A stretch of 7,665 bases of DNA from Candidatus Izemoplasma sp. GTDB lineage: Bacteria > Bacillota_I > Bacilli_A > Izemoplasmatales > Izemoplasmataceae. Location of the stretch: contig SKGI01000035.1 of NCBI GenBank assembly GCA_007117555.1, positions 1 through 7,665 of the forward strand, in the 5' to 3' direction. The notes under the pieces were generated by a model, which saw only the letters and a list, made by a program, of their open reading frames with translations, searched no databases and was not told where the DNA came from. How positions within the stretch are numbered: position 1 is the stretch's first letter; each line of letters begins with the position of its first letter. Position numbers and translations under genes: made by a program. Below, in pieces: positions 1 to 6,063 of this stretch.

Positions 1-884
1 AATTTAGCTTGAAAGAAATCAGGTAGGGGTGCTGAAAAGACAAGGCTCTCCCCGGTCTTAGGATGGTTAAATCCTAGTGTGCTAGCATGTAAAAACTGGC
101 CATGTTCCGTATCAGTTCGCCGTTGCCCATACTTTGGATCGCCATAAATAGGATAGCCAATATAGCGCATGTGCACGCGAATTTGATGCGTGCGCCCTGA
201 TTCAAGACGGCAACGCACAAACGTATGCGCCGGAAACCGTTCAATCACTTCAAAATGCGTGACGCTTGGTCGACCGTTTGCCACGACCGCCATATTTTGA
301 CGGTGCTTTTTGTCCCGTCCAATCGGTGCATCAATCCGGCCTCGATCATGGGCGATCACACCATCAACTAACGTCACATATTCACGCGTCATCTTATGAT
401 CTTTCAATGATTTTTGCAAGTGTCTAAGCGCTTCAGTTGTTTTTGCGACAACAAGTAGTCCACTCGTCTCTTTATCAATCCGGTGCACAATCCCTGGTCG
501 AAGCACATCTTCTTCAGCCAATTGATCGGCTTGTGCTAACAAGCCGTGTACTAACGTCACTTCTTTTTGTGTCGCCGAAGGATGGACCGTCAATCCAGAA
601 GGTTTATTCACAACAATGAGCGTCTCATCTTCATAAATAAACTCAAGACCAAGATGGACTGGCTCAACATCCAGTGGCTCGACTTCAGGGCAGAAAACTT
701 CAATGCGCTCACCCCCAAAAACCGTTTGGCTTGCTTTTACTTTTTCACCAGCCATTTGAACTTCTCCCGCATCAAAGCGTTGTTTGAGATAAGTACGAGA
801 CCACGATGGATGGCTTTCACTCAATGCTTTGTCAAGGCGTTTACCGCGATGTGTTTCAGCTATCTCTACGGTGATTTTCTTCAT
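1..884 (-). CDS. RluD-family 23S rRNA pseudouridine synthase, 3' end cut by window edge
   Basis: Isomerises uridine to pseudouridine in RNA; RluD of E. coli acts on helix 69 of 23S rRNA, and the Bacillus homologue is YlyB. The first 294 codons are visible and the frame runs off the left edge without a stop; typical length of about 300 suggests that only a few residues are missing. An S4 RNA-binding domain occupies about residues 14-65 (RGKRLDKAL, then SWSRTYLKQRFDAGEV). The catalytic domain follows with VVNKPSGLTVHP (91-102), HRIDKETSGLL (134-144, catalytic Asp137), REYVTLV (167-173) and GRTHQIRVHM (230-239). The ATG at 884 follows GGAGG and matches the usual N-terminus. It overlaps lspA by 29 bp, implying linked translation. 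The family is certain; the exact target uridines (RluD versus RluA or RluC type) are inferred from the S4 domain and the neighbouring lspA. Confidence 0.95.
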   Translation of the reverse strand, partial: MKKITVEIAETHRGKRLDKALSESHPSWSRTYLKQRFDAGEVQMAGEKVKASQTVFGGERIEVFCPEVEPLDVEPVHLGLEFIYEDETLIVVNKPSGLTVHPSATQKEVTLVHGLLAQADQLAEEDVLRPGIVHRIDKETSGLLVVAKTTEALRHLQKSLKDHKMTREYVTLVDGVIAHDRGRIDAPIGRDKKHRQNMAVVANGRPSVTHFEVIERFPAHTFVRCRLESGRTHQIRVHMRYIGYPIYGDPKYGQRRTDTEHGQFLHASTLGFNHPKTGESLVFSAPLPDFFQAK

Positions 885-1407
885 CTATAGCCTCCAAATT
901 ATCTGACTTCTGCACCGGTTCATGCGTGGCTTTCCCATCTAAAAACAGCATGTGAAAGGCAAATGAAAACATCCCGATCGTCAAGGCAATATCGGCGACA
1001 TTAAACACAGGAAAATTGTAGCTAAAAATATAGACATCAATAAAATCGACGACAAACCCTTGCCGGATACGATCAATAAAATTACCGATCGCCCCGCCTG
1101 TCAGGAGCGTTAGCCCGATGGCATAAAAGAAATGGCGCCGAAAGTTTAAATCTTTGGCTAAATAAACAAATACCCCAAGTGCAAGTACCGTTATTACAAC
1201 AAAAAAGGTCAGTTGTCCTGAAAAGACCCCCCAAGCAGCGCCTGCATTGCGGTGATGGGTCAAGTAAAGAAATCCTGATATAATCGGATATTTGCTTGTT
1301 GCAGCGCCTTGAAATGGGATGGCCCACTCAACAACAAACTTCGTAACTTGATCGAGTACAATGATTATTATCACAAGGGCCAGTGCCCAAACATGGTCTT
1401 TTTTCAT
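856..1407 (-). CDS. lspA: Lipoprotein signal peptidase (signal peptidase II)
   Basis: Inner-membrane aspartyl protease (family A8) that cleaves the signal peptide of prolipoproteins before the lipid-modified cysteine, after Lgt has acted. The 183-residue protein has four membrane helices (about 6-24, 66-84, 93-110 and 134-156). Conserved boxes are LDQVTKF (18-24), HHRNAGAAWG (51-60), GGAIGNFIDR (104-113), VVDFIDV (119-125) and FNVADI (135-140). Catalytic aspartates are inferred to be Asp121 and Asp139, by match to Asp124 and Asp143 of the E. coli enzyme. A hydrophilic tail of about 27 residues (from 157, rich in Glu, Asp and His) makes it longer than the usual 150 to 165. The last codons encode this tail and also hold the ribosome site and first codons of the pseudouridine synthase gene. 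The lspA-rluD order is widespread in Bacillota. Confidence 0.97.
   Translation of the reverse strand: MKKDHVWALALVIIIIVLDQVTKFVVEWAIPFQGAATSKYPIISGFLYLTHHRNAGAAWGVFSGQLTFFVVITVLALGVFVYLAKDLNFRRHFFYAIGLTLLTGGAIGNFIDRIRQGFVVDFIDVYIFSYNFPVFNVADIALTIGMFSFAFHMLFLDGKATHEPVQKSDNLEAIDEENHRRDS
891..895 (-). promoter_or_regulatory. Ribosome binding site of the RluD-family gene, inside lspA
   Basis: GGAGG, 6 nt before the ATG at 884, embedded in the lspA codons for the tail. It fixes the RluD-family start within lspA and so supports the 29-bp gene overlap. Confidence 0.8.
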
Positions 1408-1415
1408 ACGTTCAG

Positions 1416-1420
1416 CTCCT
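1416..1420 (-). promoter_or_regulatory. lspA ribosome binding site overlapping the upstream stop codon
   Basis: AGGAG lies 8 nt before the lspA ATG and shares bases with the TAG stop (1419-1421) of the preceding membrane gene, so ribosomes ending there could re-initiate on lspA. Confidence 0.75.
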
Positions 1421-1778
1421 AGATGAAAGTCGGGGTGATAAGAAGAATGAGTATGGTGCCAACTACAAACAGCATACTTGCTAAAACAATGCCCACACTC
1501 AAAGCAATTTCAATCGGGCGCAATTGGCTATTAGGCCGATAGTTTTTCAATGTCACACCATATAGATACATAGCAAAAAACATCGCCGCAACCAAAAGCA
1601 AATTGATGATAAACAAGTAAAGATACACAAATCGTACATAAAGCAGCAACAAGTTCACGCATAACATTACAAACGGGGCCACTGCAATCAAAGCGAGGAT
1701 GATACCAAATGGAACCGCTCTTAAATGATGCGAAAACAAGAAATCATGGCGAAGCTGGTTGAGCACGCGTCTAAACAT
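1419..1778 (-). CDS. Unknown three-helix membrane protein (119 aa)
   Basis: I do not recognise this family. A basic, His-containing N-terminus (about residues 1-21, MFRRVLNQLRHDF and following) precedes three strongly hydrophobic helices (about 22-47, 49-75 and 88-115). A short polar loop rich in Asn, Pro and Arg lies between helices 2 and 3 (about 78-88), and the protein ends almost at the membrane. There is no signal peptidase site or catalytic motif. The start overlaps the protease stop by 8 bp (ATGTTTAG), the same overlap length as between the dCMP deaminase and the protease. The stop TAG overlaps the lspA Shine-Dalgarno. This tight packing between a membrane protease and signal peptidase II argues for a real, co-translated gene. 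A role with one of those proteases is possible but unproven. If the upstream GTG or ATG were used, the protein would have up to 3 more residues. Confidence 0.8.
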   Translation of the reverse strand: MFRRVLNQLRHDFLFSHHLRAVPFGIILALIAVAPFVMLCVNLLLLYVRFVYLYLFIINLLLVAAMFFAMYLYGVTLKNYRPNSQLRPIEIALSVGIVLASMLFVVGTILILLITPTFI

Positions 1779-2799
1779 CTTCATCACCAGCTTCGAGTTC
1801 TAGTAAATAAGTCACCGCTTCAAGCCAACTTGAGACGCCGACTAAACGCATTGATGTGTCAAGTGTCTCCATCGTACGTAAAGCCACTTGGTAGTTGTCG
1901 TTAACATTACTGTCATTTAACCTTGGTACAAACAAAATATCAACGCCCACCCTGTGGGCTGTGATAACTTTTTGCTTGACACCGCCAATCGCACCAACTG
2001 AACCATCAAGTCGAATGGTGCCTGTTCCAGCGACCTTTAAGCCTTCTGTTATATCATGTTCAGTTAACACATTATACATATGAAGAAACTGCATAATGCC
2101 ACCACTTGGTCCACCGACAAAAGTCGGCTTAACTTCATAAGGCATTTCAACTGAAACAAGATGATAATACGTACTCAAACTAAGTCCGAATCGACAGTGC
2201 CCGTTCACTTCTTGCTTAAGTATCTCAAAATCTTGCTCAGTTCCATCGGCATTACGCACTGTAAAGGTATGCGTTTCACCACATGCCGCGTCTGCGGCCG
2301 CTTGCAACACTTGATCATTACCATTGACCCTGACAACATGATCACCAAGATCAATCTCTGGCGTGCTCTCAATATAATCATAGATGAGTGTCACCCGTTG
2401 TTGAATTTCATATTCAACACCAATGTCAAGCGCTTGATAAGCGGTAATAATCGCCGCATTCCAAGCATTATCACGCGCAAGCTGACCTGAACGCCAATTG
2501 ACTGTATCACTAATACCGCGTCGTGATTCTGGTAAAATATTGTAATCAATCGCATCATCAAAATAGCTGACCATCAACTGAAAAAAAGTAGGTCTGTCAA
2601 TGGCCATCACATAGATTGTATGAAAACTGCCTTCAGTATCATACATGGTATCAAAAACAACTTGATCGCTGACGCGCTCTAATCCACCAGGTGTCACCAA
2701 CGAAAAATCTATCCGATACGTAAACAAAAAAACTGCCACACCATAAGGCACTGTGCATAACAGTAAAAACCATTTGATCCGCTTAAGCAGTTCAAGCAT
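1771..2799 (-). CDS. Membrane-anchored PDZ-Lon (S16) serine protease, YlbL/SepM type
   Basis: A 342-residue protein with one N-terminal membrane anchor (about 8-27), a divergent PDZ-like domain (about 125-200, with LGDHVVRVNGN at 151-161) and a C-terminal Lon-type S16 protease domain. The domain should face outside. The catalytic dyad is Ser232 in GGPSGG and Lys277 in IGGVKQK, 45 residues apart as in Bacillus YlbL; the TGTIRLDGSVGAIGG strand lies between them. There is no ATPase domain, unlike cytosolic Lon. Relatives include SepM of Streptococcus mutans, which trims the competence-stimulating peptide, and YlbL of Bacillus; the substrate here is unknown. The frame is open upstream to an ATG at 2922, but the ATG at 2799 is chosen. 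It places the anchor at the N-terminus, gives the family length (about 341), and overlaps the preceding stop by 8 bp. Only a weak GGTG ribosome site precedes it, consistent with coupled translation. Confidence 0.93.
   Translation of the reverse strand: MLELLKRIKWFLLLCTVPYGVAVFLFTYRIDFSLVTPGGLERVSDQVVFDTMYDTEGSFHTIYVMAIDRPTFFQLMVSYFDDAIDYNILPESRRGISDTVNWRSGQLARDNAWNAAIITAYQALDIGVEYEIQQRVTLIYDYIESTPEIDLGDHVVRVNGNDQVLQAAADAACGETHTFTVRNADGTEQDFEILKQEVNGHCRFGLSLSTYYHLVSVEMPYEVKPTFVGGPSGGIMQFLHMYNVLTEHDITEGLKVAGTGTIRLDGSVGAIGGVKQKVITAHRVGVDILFVPRLNDSNVNDNYQVALRTMETLDTSMRLVGVSSWLEAVTYLLELEAGDEDV
1783..1788 (-). promoter_or_regulatory. Ribosome binding site that sets the three-helix protein start
   Basis: GGTGAT, matching the downstream half of the extended Shine-Dalgarno GGAGGTGAT, lies inside the last codons of the protease gene. 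It is 4 nt before the ATG at 1778, placing its GG 8 nt from the start. This favours 1778 over the in-frame ATG at 1784 and GTG at 1787. Confidence 0.5.
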
Positions 2800-3265
2800 G
2801 TTCAAGCACCACACGAACTGCAGGCATTTGGCGTAACGAGACGCCTGCATCTTGCAACATGCGCATACTTGCCTTAACACTTTCTTCTTCTTGATATTTA
2901 TTCGCTGCATAGACAATTTCACGAATGCCGCTTTGAATGATCAGTTTGGCACATTCATGACATGGAAAAAGCGTCACATAAAGTGTCGCATCGTCAAGAC
3001 TTACCGTACTATTTAAAATAGCATTCGGTTCAGCATGGACAACATATGGGTATTTCGTATTAAGAAAGTTTCCTTCACTTTCCCAAGGATAGTCGTCATC
3101 ACTTAAACCGATTGGAAACCCATTATAGCCAATACCAACGATTCTTTTTTTCTGATTTACGATACAGGCACCCACTTGTGTATTAGGATCTTTACTGCGC
3201 ATCGCACTCAATTCTGCGACCCCCATGAAGTAAGCATCCCATTCGATATAATCTTTCCTTTTCAT
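2792..3265 (-). CDS. Deoxycytidylate (dCMP) deaminase, eukaryotic DCTD-like
   Basis: Zinc enzyme that converts dCMP to dUMP, feeding dTTP synthesis through thymidylate synthase. The 157-residue protein has the cytidine/deoxycytidylate deaminase core: His77-Ala-Glu79 (zinc ligand and proton-shuttling Glu) and Pro-Cys102-x-x-Cys105 (zinc ligands). Other segments are RSKDPNTQVGACIV (about 23-36), the GIGYNGFPIG substrate/effector region (about 44-53) and TKYPYVVHAE (about 70-79). These resemble vertebrate DCTD more than the Bacillus ComEB type, as judged from memory of those sequences. The ATG at 3265 is chosen because it has a strong ribosome site and because homology begins at KRKDYIEW. The stop TGA overlaps the next gene by 8 bp (ATGCTTGA). 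The Bacillus homologue is called comEB from its operon, but a role in competence is not implied. dCTP activation is likely but not shown. Confidence 0.92.
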   Translation of the reverse strand: MKRKDYIEWDAYFMGVAELSAMRSKDPNTQVGACIVNQKKRIVGIGYNGFPIGLSDDDYPWESEGNFLNTKYPYVVHAEPNAILNSTVSLDDATLYVTLFPCHECAKLIIQSGIREIVYAANKYQEEESVKASMRMLQDAGVSLRQMPAVRVVLEHA

Positions 3266-3270
3266 AGTGG

Positions 3271-3276
3271 CCCCCC
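3271..3276 (-). promoter_or_regulatory. Ribosome binding site that sets the dCMP deaminase start
   Basis: GGGGGG directly after the msrA stop, 5 nt before the ATG at 3265. It supports that start over an in-frame ATG at 3316, which would extend the protein 17 residues back into msrA with unrelated sequence. Confidence 0.7.
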
Positions 3277-3765
3277 TTACTTGATGCGATGCACGCTTGA
3301 CAAATTGACATGACAATAGCCATTTTTGTTTTTATCAAGATAGTCTTGATGATACGTTTCGGCTGGGTAAAATGTCGATGTTTGCTTCACATCGACATGC
3401 AACTTTTTAGGATATTTTTGTGCAAGACTTGCTAAGTAAGCATCAATATCTTTTTGGTCTTCAGAAGAGAAGTTATAAAGACCTGTTCGATATTGTACGC
3501 CGATATCAGGCCCTTGGCGGTTTTTCAAGGTTGGGTCAGCGATGTTGAATAAATGATCAAGCAACGTTTGCAGTGACACAACATTTTCATCATATTCAAT
3601 CCAAACCGCTTCTGCATGACCCGCTCCAGAACATACTTCTTCATAGGTTGGGTACGGTTTGCGACCATCGATATAACCGACTTCAGTATCCAAAACCCCT
3701 TGAACTAATTTAAAATAGGCTTCTACACCCCAAAAACAGCCGCCTGCAACTACGATAGATTTCAT
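3277..3765 (-). CDS. msrA: Peptide methionine sulfoxide reductase A
   Basis: Cytoplasmic repair enzyme that reduces the S-epimer of methionine sulfoxide in proteins and free methionine using thioredoxin. The 162-residue protein carries the hallmark GGCFWG with catalytic Cys10 near its N-terminus, then PTYEEVCSG and GHAEAV (about 39-53), NRQGPDIGVQYRTG (82-95), and YHQDYL with GYCH near the C-terminus. Cys151 in GYCH is the likely resolving cysteine; Cys45 is the other candidate. Length is at the short end of normal, with no fused MsrB domain, so an MsrB would have to be encoded elsewhere. The start follows AAAGGTG (3773-3779), which overlaps the stop of tcdA, suggesting coupled translation. 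The gene ends with TAA 11 bp before the dCMP deaminase start. Confidence 0.96.
   Translation of the reverse strand: MKSIVVAGGCFWGVEAYFKLVQGVLDTEVGYIDGRKPYPTYEEVCSGAGHAEAVWIEYDENVVSLQTLLDHLFNIADPTLKNRQGPDIGVQYRTGLYNFSSEDQKDIDAYLASLAQKYPKKLHVDVKQTSTFYPAETYHQDYLDKNKNGYCHVNLSSVHRIK
3372..3398 (-). repeat. Perfect 10-bp inverted repeat, 7-nt loop, inside msrA
   Basis: Arms ATGTCGATGT (3389-3398 on the minus strand) and ACATCGACAT (3372-3381) pair perfectly around a 7-nt loop and are followed by TTTA in the direction of transcription. The repeat lies in codons 123-131 of msrA, about 106 nt before the next start. Arm length, loop length and trailing T run match the repeat at 4511-4537, but the arm sequences differ. 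Confidence 0.45.
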
Positions 3766-3769
3766 AATA

Positions 3770-4474
3770 TCACACCTTTAATAAAGTTTTGACAATATAA
3801 CTTGCCGCAAGCAACCCCGCAGCCGCTGGTACAAACATAGTCGATGCAGGCACACGGACACCGGGTTCCTTGTGAGGTGGTTCTTTTGAAAACACACACG
3901 GAATATTTGTTAAGGATATGGCTTCTATTTTTAGCGCTTCACGCAGGTATCTTGCAAGTGGGTCATACTGCGTCTTATCCAAAGTCGTAATCGAAAGTGC
4001 CTCGGGCGAAACGCGGTTCCCCATGCCAGTCGATGTCAAGACAGGAATACCTCGTGATAAACATTGTTTGATAATATCAACTTTCCAAGTTAGCCGATCA
4101 ATCGCCTCAAAAACAAAGTCAATAGATTGATTATTAAAAAACTGTTCCCGCGTTGAGGCATCATAATATATAGCATGGCTATCCACATGAATGTCTGAAC
4201 GAATATCTTTGCAACGTGCAGCCATAATCTCTACCTTATACTGCGCTAAAGTACTTTGCAAAGCTACAATTTGCCTATTTAGATTAGACGGTGCGACAAC
4301 ATCGCCATCGACAATAATCAAGCGGCCAACACCACTACGCGCCAGCGCTTCAATTGCATACGAACCGACACCACCACAGCCGAAAATCAAGACAGTCGCT
4401 TGTTGCAAGCGTTGCATACCTTCCGAACCAAATAGCGGTTTTAAGCGATCGGACCACTGTTCTTTAGCGGACAT
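3770..4474 (-). CDS. tcdA: tRNA threonylcarbamoyladenosine dehydratase (TcdA/CsdL, YrvM type)
   Basis: E1-like, ATP-dependent enzyme that dehydrates t6A at position 37 of ANN-decoding tRNAs to cyclic ct6A. The 234-residue protein shows the ThiF/MoeB-type nucleotide fold: GCGGVG at 32-37, IIVDGD ending at 58, NLNRQ at 64-68 and the AIDR segment with Asp126. The TcdA-specific GMGNR (about 150-154) and the later KTQYDPLARYLR segment separate it from MoeB, ThiF and HesA, as does the lack of paired CxxC zinc motifs. The ATG at 4474 is preferred over the TTG one codon upstream because AAGGT sits at good spacing. The start lies inside the end of the preceding membrane gene (11-bp overlap), and only 4 bp separate the stop from msrA. 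In Bacillus subtilis the homologue yrvM lies next to aspS, so the grouping is conserved here with two membrane genes between them. Confidence 0.93.
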   Translation of the reverse strand: MSAKEQWSDRLKPLFGSEGMQRLQQATVLIFGCGGVGSYAIEALARSGVGRLIIVDGDVVAPSNLNRQIVALQSTLAQYKVEIMAARCKDIRSDIHVDSHAIYYDASTREQFFNNQSIDFVFEAIDRLTWKVDIIKQCLSRGIPVLTSTGMGNRVSPEALSITTLDKTQYDPLARYLREALKIEAISLTNIPCVFSKEPPHKEPGVRVPASTMFVPAAAGLLAASYIVKTLLKV

Positions 4475-4889
4475 CAAATAACCTTACATGATAAATGCGG
4501 TGTCCTAAAATCGTCATCAAACTATAATTGATGACGAATAAAGCGAGAATTAAATGCGGAATCCAATCGTTTGAAACAGCAAGTGCTTCGGTTAAAAACA
4601 TCACCGTGCCTAATATACCGACACCACTCATTAGTAAAGCCGCCGCAAATTCCTTACGGTATTGTGCAGCAATATGTCGACTTTTATGGCGATAACTCCC
4701 TAATAAATAGGCAGTCCAAAACACACCAATCATAAGCCACCCCATCCAAGGACCAAAAGTACGAATCCACGGATGCGCAAGTGGGCCTTCGATAGTTTGA
4801 ATCAACGCAAACAAAGCGGGCGCACTCCAAAACATAAAAATAATCGCTGTCGTCAGTGTTGCATGAAAATAAGAGATAGTCCTGTTCAT
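4464..4889 (-). CDS. Unknown four-helix membrane protein (141 aa)
   Basis: I do not recognise this family. The protein has four predicted membrane helices (about residues 10-32, 44-64, 81-103 and 109-129), a basic loop between helices 2 and 3 (about 65-80, with RHKSRH and YRKE), and a basic C-terminal tail. This suggests that loop and tail face the cytoplasm by the positive-inside rule. There is no signal peptide, enzymatic motif or cysteine. Expression as a real gene is supported by a good ribosome site (AGAGGG, 8 nt before the ATG), by the ATGA overlap with the AI-2E gene upstream, and by an 11-bp overlap with the dehydratase gene downstream. Coupling to the AI-2E gene may mean that the two membrane proteins work together, but that is inference. 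A perfect inverted repeat lies in the codons for residues 118-127. Confidence 0.8.
   Translation of the reverse strand: MNRTISYFHATLTTAIIFMFWSAPALFALIQTIEGPLAHPWIRTFGPWMGWLMIGVFWTAYLLGSYRHKSRHIAAQYRKEFAAALLMSGVGILGTVMFLTEALAVSNDWIPHLILALFVINYSLMTILGHRIYHVRLFDVR
4511..4537 (-). repeat. Perfect 10-bp inverted repeat, 7-nt loop, inside the 141-aa membrane gene
   Basis: Arms TCGTCATCAA and TTGATGACGA (4528-4537 and 4511-4520 on the minus strand) pair perfectly around a 7-nt loop. TTTTA follows directly in the direction of transcription. The stem has 4 G/C pairs of 10. It lies in codons 118-127 and ends about 36 nt before the next gene's start. It could be a weak intragenic attenuator or RNA-processing site, or coincidence. 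Confidence 0.5.
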
Positions 4890-6022
4890 GGAGACTGCCC
4901 TCTTTCAACGAGAGATTCTCCGCTATCTATAAGCGTTTTACGGTCGTGATAGAAACCATAAAGGACGCGCACTGTTGCCGCAATCGGACTCGCAAATATG
5001 ATACCAAGCAAACCGAATAGACTGCCAAAGAATAAAATGGAGATGATAATGATGAGCGGATGTAAATCCAGTTGTCGCCCCATAATAATGGGTTGAAAGA
5101 CATTGCCCTCAACAAACTGCAAAAAGACATTGATCCCAATGATGAGCAAAGGCGTTGGACCGACATCACGTGTAATGTAAGCGTAAGTCGCAATAGGAAT
5201 CATAGCGATTAAAACACCAAAGTAAGGAACGACATTCGCAAGACCCACCAAAATCCCAAAAATGAGAAAGTATTCTAATCCGATAAGACGATAGCTAAGC
5301 GTTGCAACTAAACCAATGGCAACCATTAGAAAAATCTGACCGCGAATGTATGCCCCAACCGTATGACTTAAGTGATCACTTAATTCTCGCCCCATGTTTT
5401 TATAACGTTTTGGAACTAAGGTCGTTAGTACATGATTGACACGCTCATAGTCAAGCATGTAAAACAAGAGCAACATCGGCAAGATGGCAAAGAGGACAAT
5501 GACCGCGAAAACGGTTGTCGGAATGAGCGCAGTCAAAGACGTTGCAAAAAATTCTACACTTCGACTGATGATGGCACTCTCAACGACTGCCGCCGCAAAA
5601 AAGTCATACGCTGCACGCCCAAACAAGAAATCATCGCGAAAACGGTTTTGAAAGTAGTCGAGAATCAATGGATAGTCTTTTTCGAAGAATACGCGGACCT
5701 GTTGGGAAACGACCGGCACAATCAACTGAAAAAAAGCGACAAGCAGACCTATGGTCAGCACATAGACAATACTAACACTGACCGCACGGGGGCCAATGCC
5801 TCGCCGCTCTAACAATCGTACTACCGGAAATACAATCAGTGAGATTAACCAAGCTAAAGCAACCGGAATCAACACATTCCGTAACGCTCGAGCAAGTGCT
5901 GACCAAAACGGTGATAGCAACGTCAGCAAATACAAAAACACCGAGGCTAAAATGAGGATTCCAAGCAGTTTAAGTGTCCTGTTCAAAACGTCATCACGCA
6001 AATAACGCGGTTCTTTTTTCAT
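4886..6022 (-). CDS. AI-2E family transporter-like membrane protein (YrrI/PerM type)
   Basis: A 378-residue polytopic inner-membrane protein of the AI-2E transporter family (PF01594). Members have been linked to autoinducer-2 export or Na+/H+ exchange, but most have no assigned substrate, so none is claimed here. Hydrophobic helices lie near residues 19-36, 48-68 and 82-105. A long less hydrophobic loop (about 108-160) follows, then further helices near 167-190, 228-245, 250-282, 291-303 and 322-355. Family signatures are present: YIRGQ at 225-229, NVVPYFG at 263-269, EGN at 305-307 and LHP at 320-322. The tail is short and hydrophilic. The ATG follows a modest Shine-Dalgarno (GGATG, about 7 nt upstream). 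It is the first gene after the only promoter-like gap, and its stop overlaps the next start by 4 bp (ATGA). Family assignment is firm; function is unknown. Confidence 0.92.
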   Translation of the reverse strand: MKKEPRYLRDDVLNRTLKLLGILILASVFLYLLTLLSPFWSALARALRNVLIPVALAWLISLIVFPVVRLLERRGIGPRAVSVSIVYVLTIGLLVAFFQLIVPVVSQQVRVFFEKDYPLILDYFQNRFRDDFLFGRAAYDFFAAAVVESAIISRSVEFFATSLTALIPTTVFAVIVLFAILPMLLLFYMLDYERVNHVLTTLVPKRYKNMGRELSDHLSHTVGAYIRGQIFLMVAIGLVATLSYRLIGLEYFLIFGILVGLANVVPYFGVLIAMIPIATYAYITRDVGPTPLLIIGINVFLQFVEGNVFQPIIMGRQLDLHPLIIIISILFFGSLFGLLGIIFASPIAATVRVLYGFYHDRKTLIDSGESLVERGQSP

Positions 6023-6042
6023 AAGGCCACATCCGTTCTCAT

Positions 6043-6058
6043 TATCATCATTATAACA
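6043..6058 (-). promoter_or_regulatory. Putative extended -10 promoter for the downstream operon
   Basis: The 41-bp gap between aspS and the AI-2E gene contains, on the minus strand, TGTTATAAT (6050-6058), a perfect extended -10 element (TGnTATAAT). Transcription would start near 6043, giving a leader of about 20 nt before the ATG at 6022. No good -35 hexamer lies 16 to 18 bp upstream; that position is an A-rich part of the aspS 3' end, which is tolerated by extended -10 promoters. It is the only clear sigma-A-like site in an intergenic position in this window. Whether it works is inferred. Confidence 0.55.
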
Positions 6059-6063
6059 TACTG

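Noticed and set aside
437..890. Plus-strand open frames opposite the RluD-family gene
   Set aside because: They are antisense to a clearly conserved gene, have no convincing ribosome site and no recognisable protein features.
2399..2419. 8-bp inverted repeat (TGTTGAAT / ATTCAACA) inside the protease gene
   Set aside because: About one such repeat is expected by chance in a window this size, and no T run follows it in the transcript.
2800..2922. In-frame upstream ATG (2922) giving a 383-residue protease
   Set aside because: The added 41 residues are Lys/Cys-rich out-of-frame dCMP deaminase sequence and would bury the membrane anchor; the ATG at 2799 gives the family length.
3266..3316. In-frame upstream ATG (3316) giving a dCMP deaminase 17 residues longer
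   Set aside because: The extra residues lie inside msrA and look unrelated to the family, while a G-rich ribosome site sits just before the ATG at 3265.
4392..4406. Small hairpin (CGCTTG / CAAGCG) inside tcdA
   Set aside because: Only 6 bp of stem in coding sequence, with no T run; expected by chance.
5432..6005. Plus-strand open frames opposite the AI-2E gene
   Set aside because: The peptides are highly charged with an unnatural Asn/Arg/Lys pattern typical of the reverse complement of a hydrophobic membrane protein.
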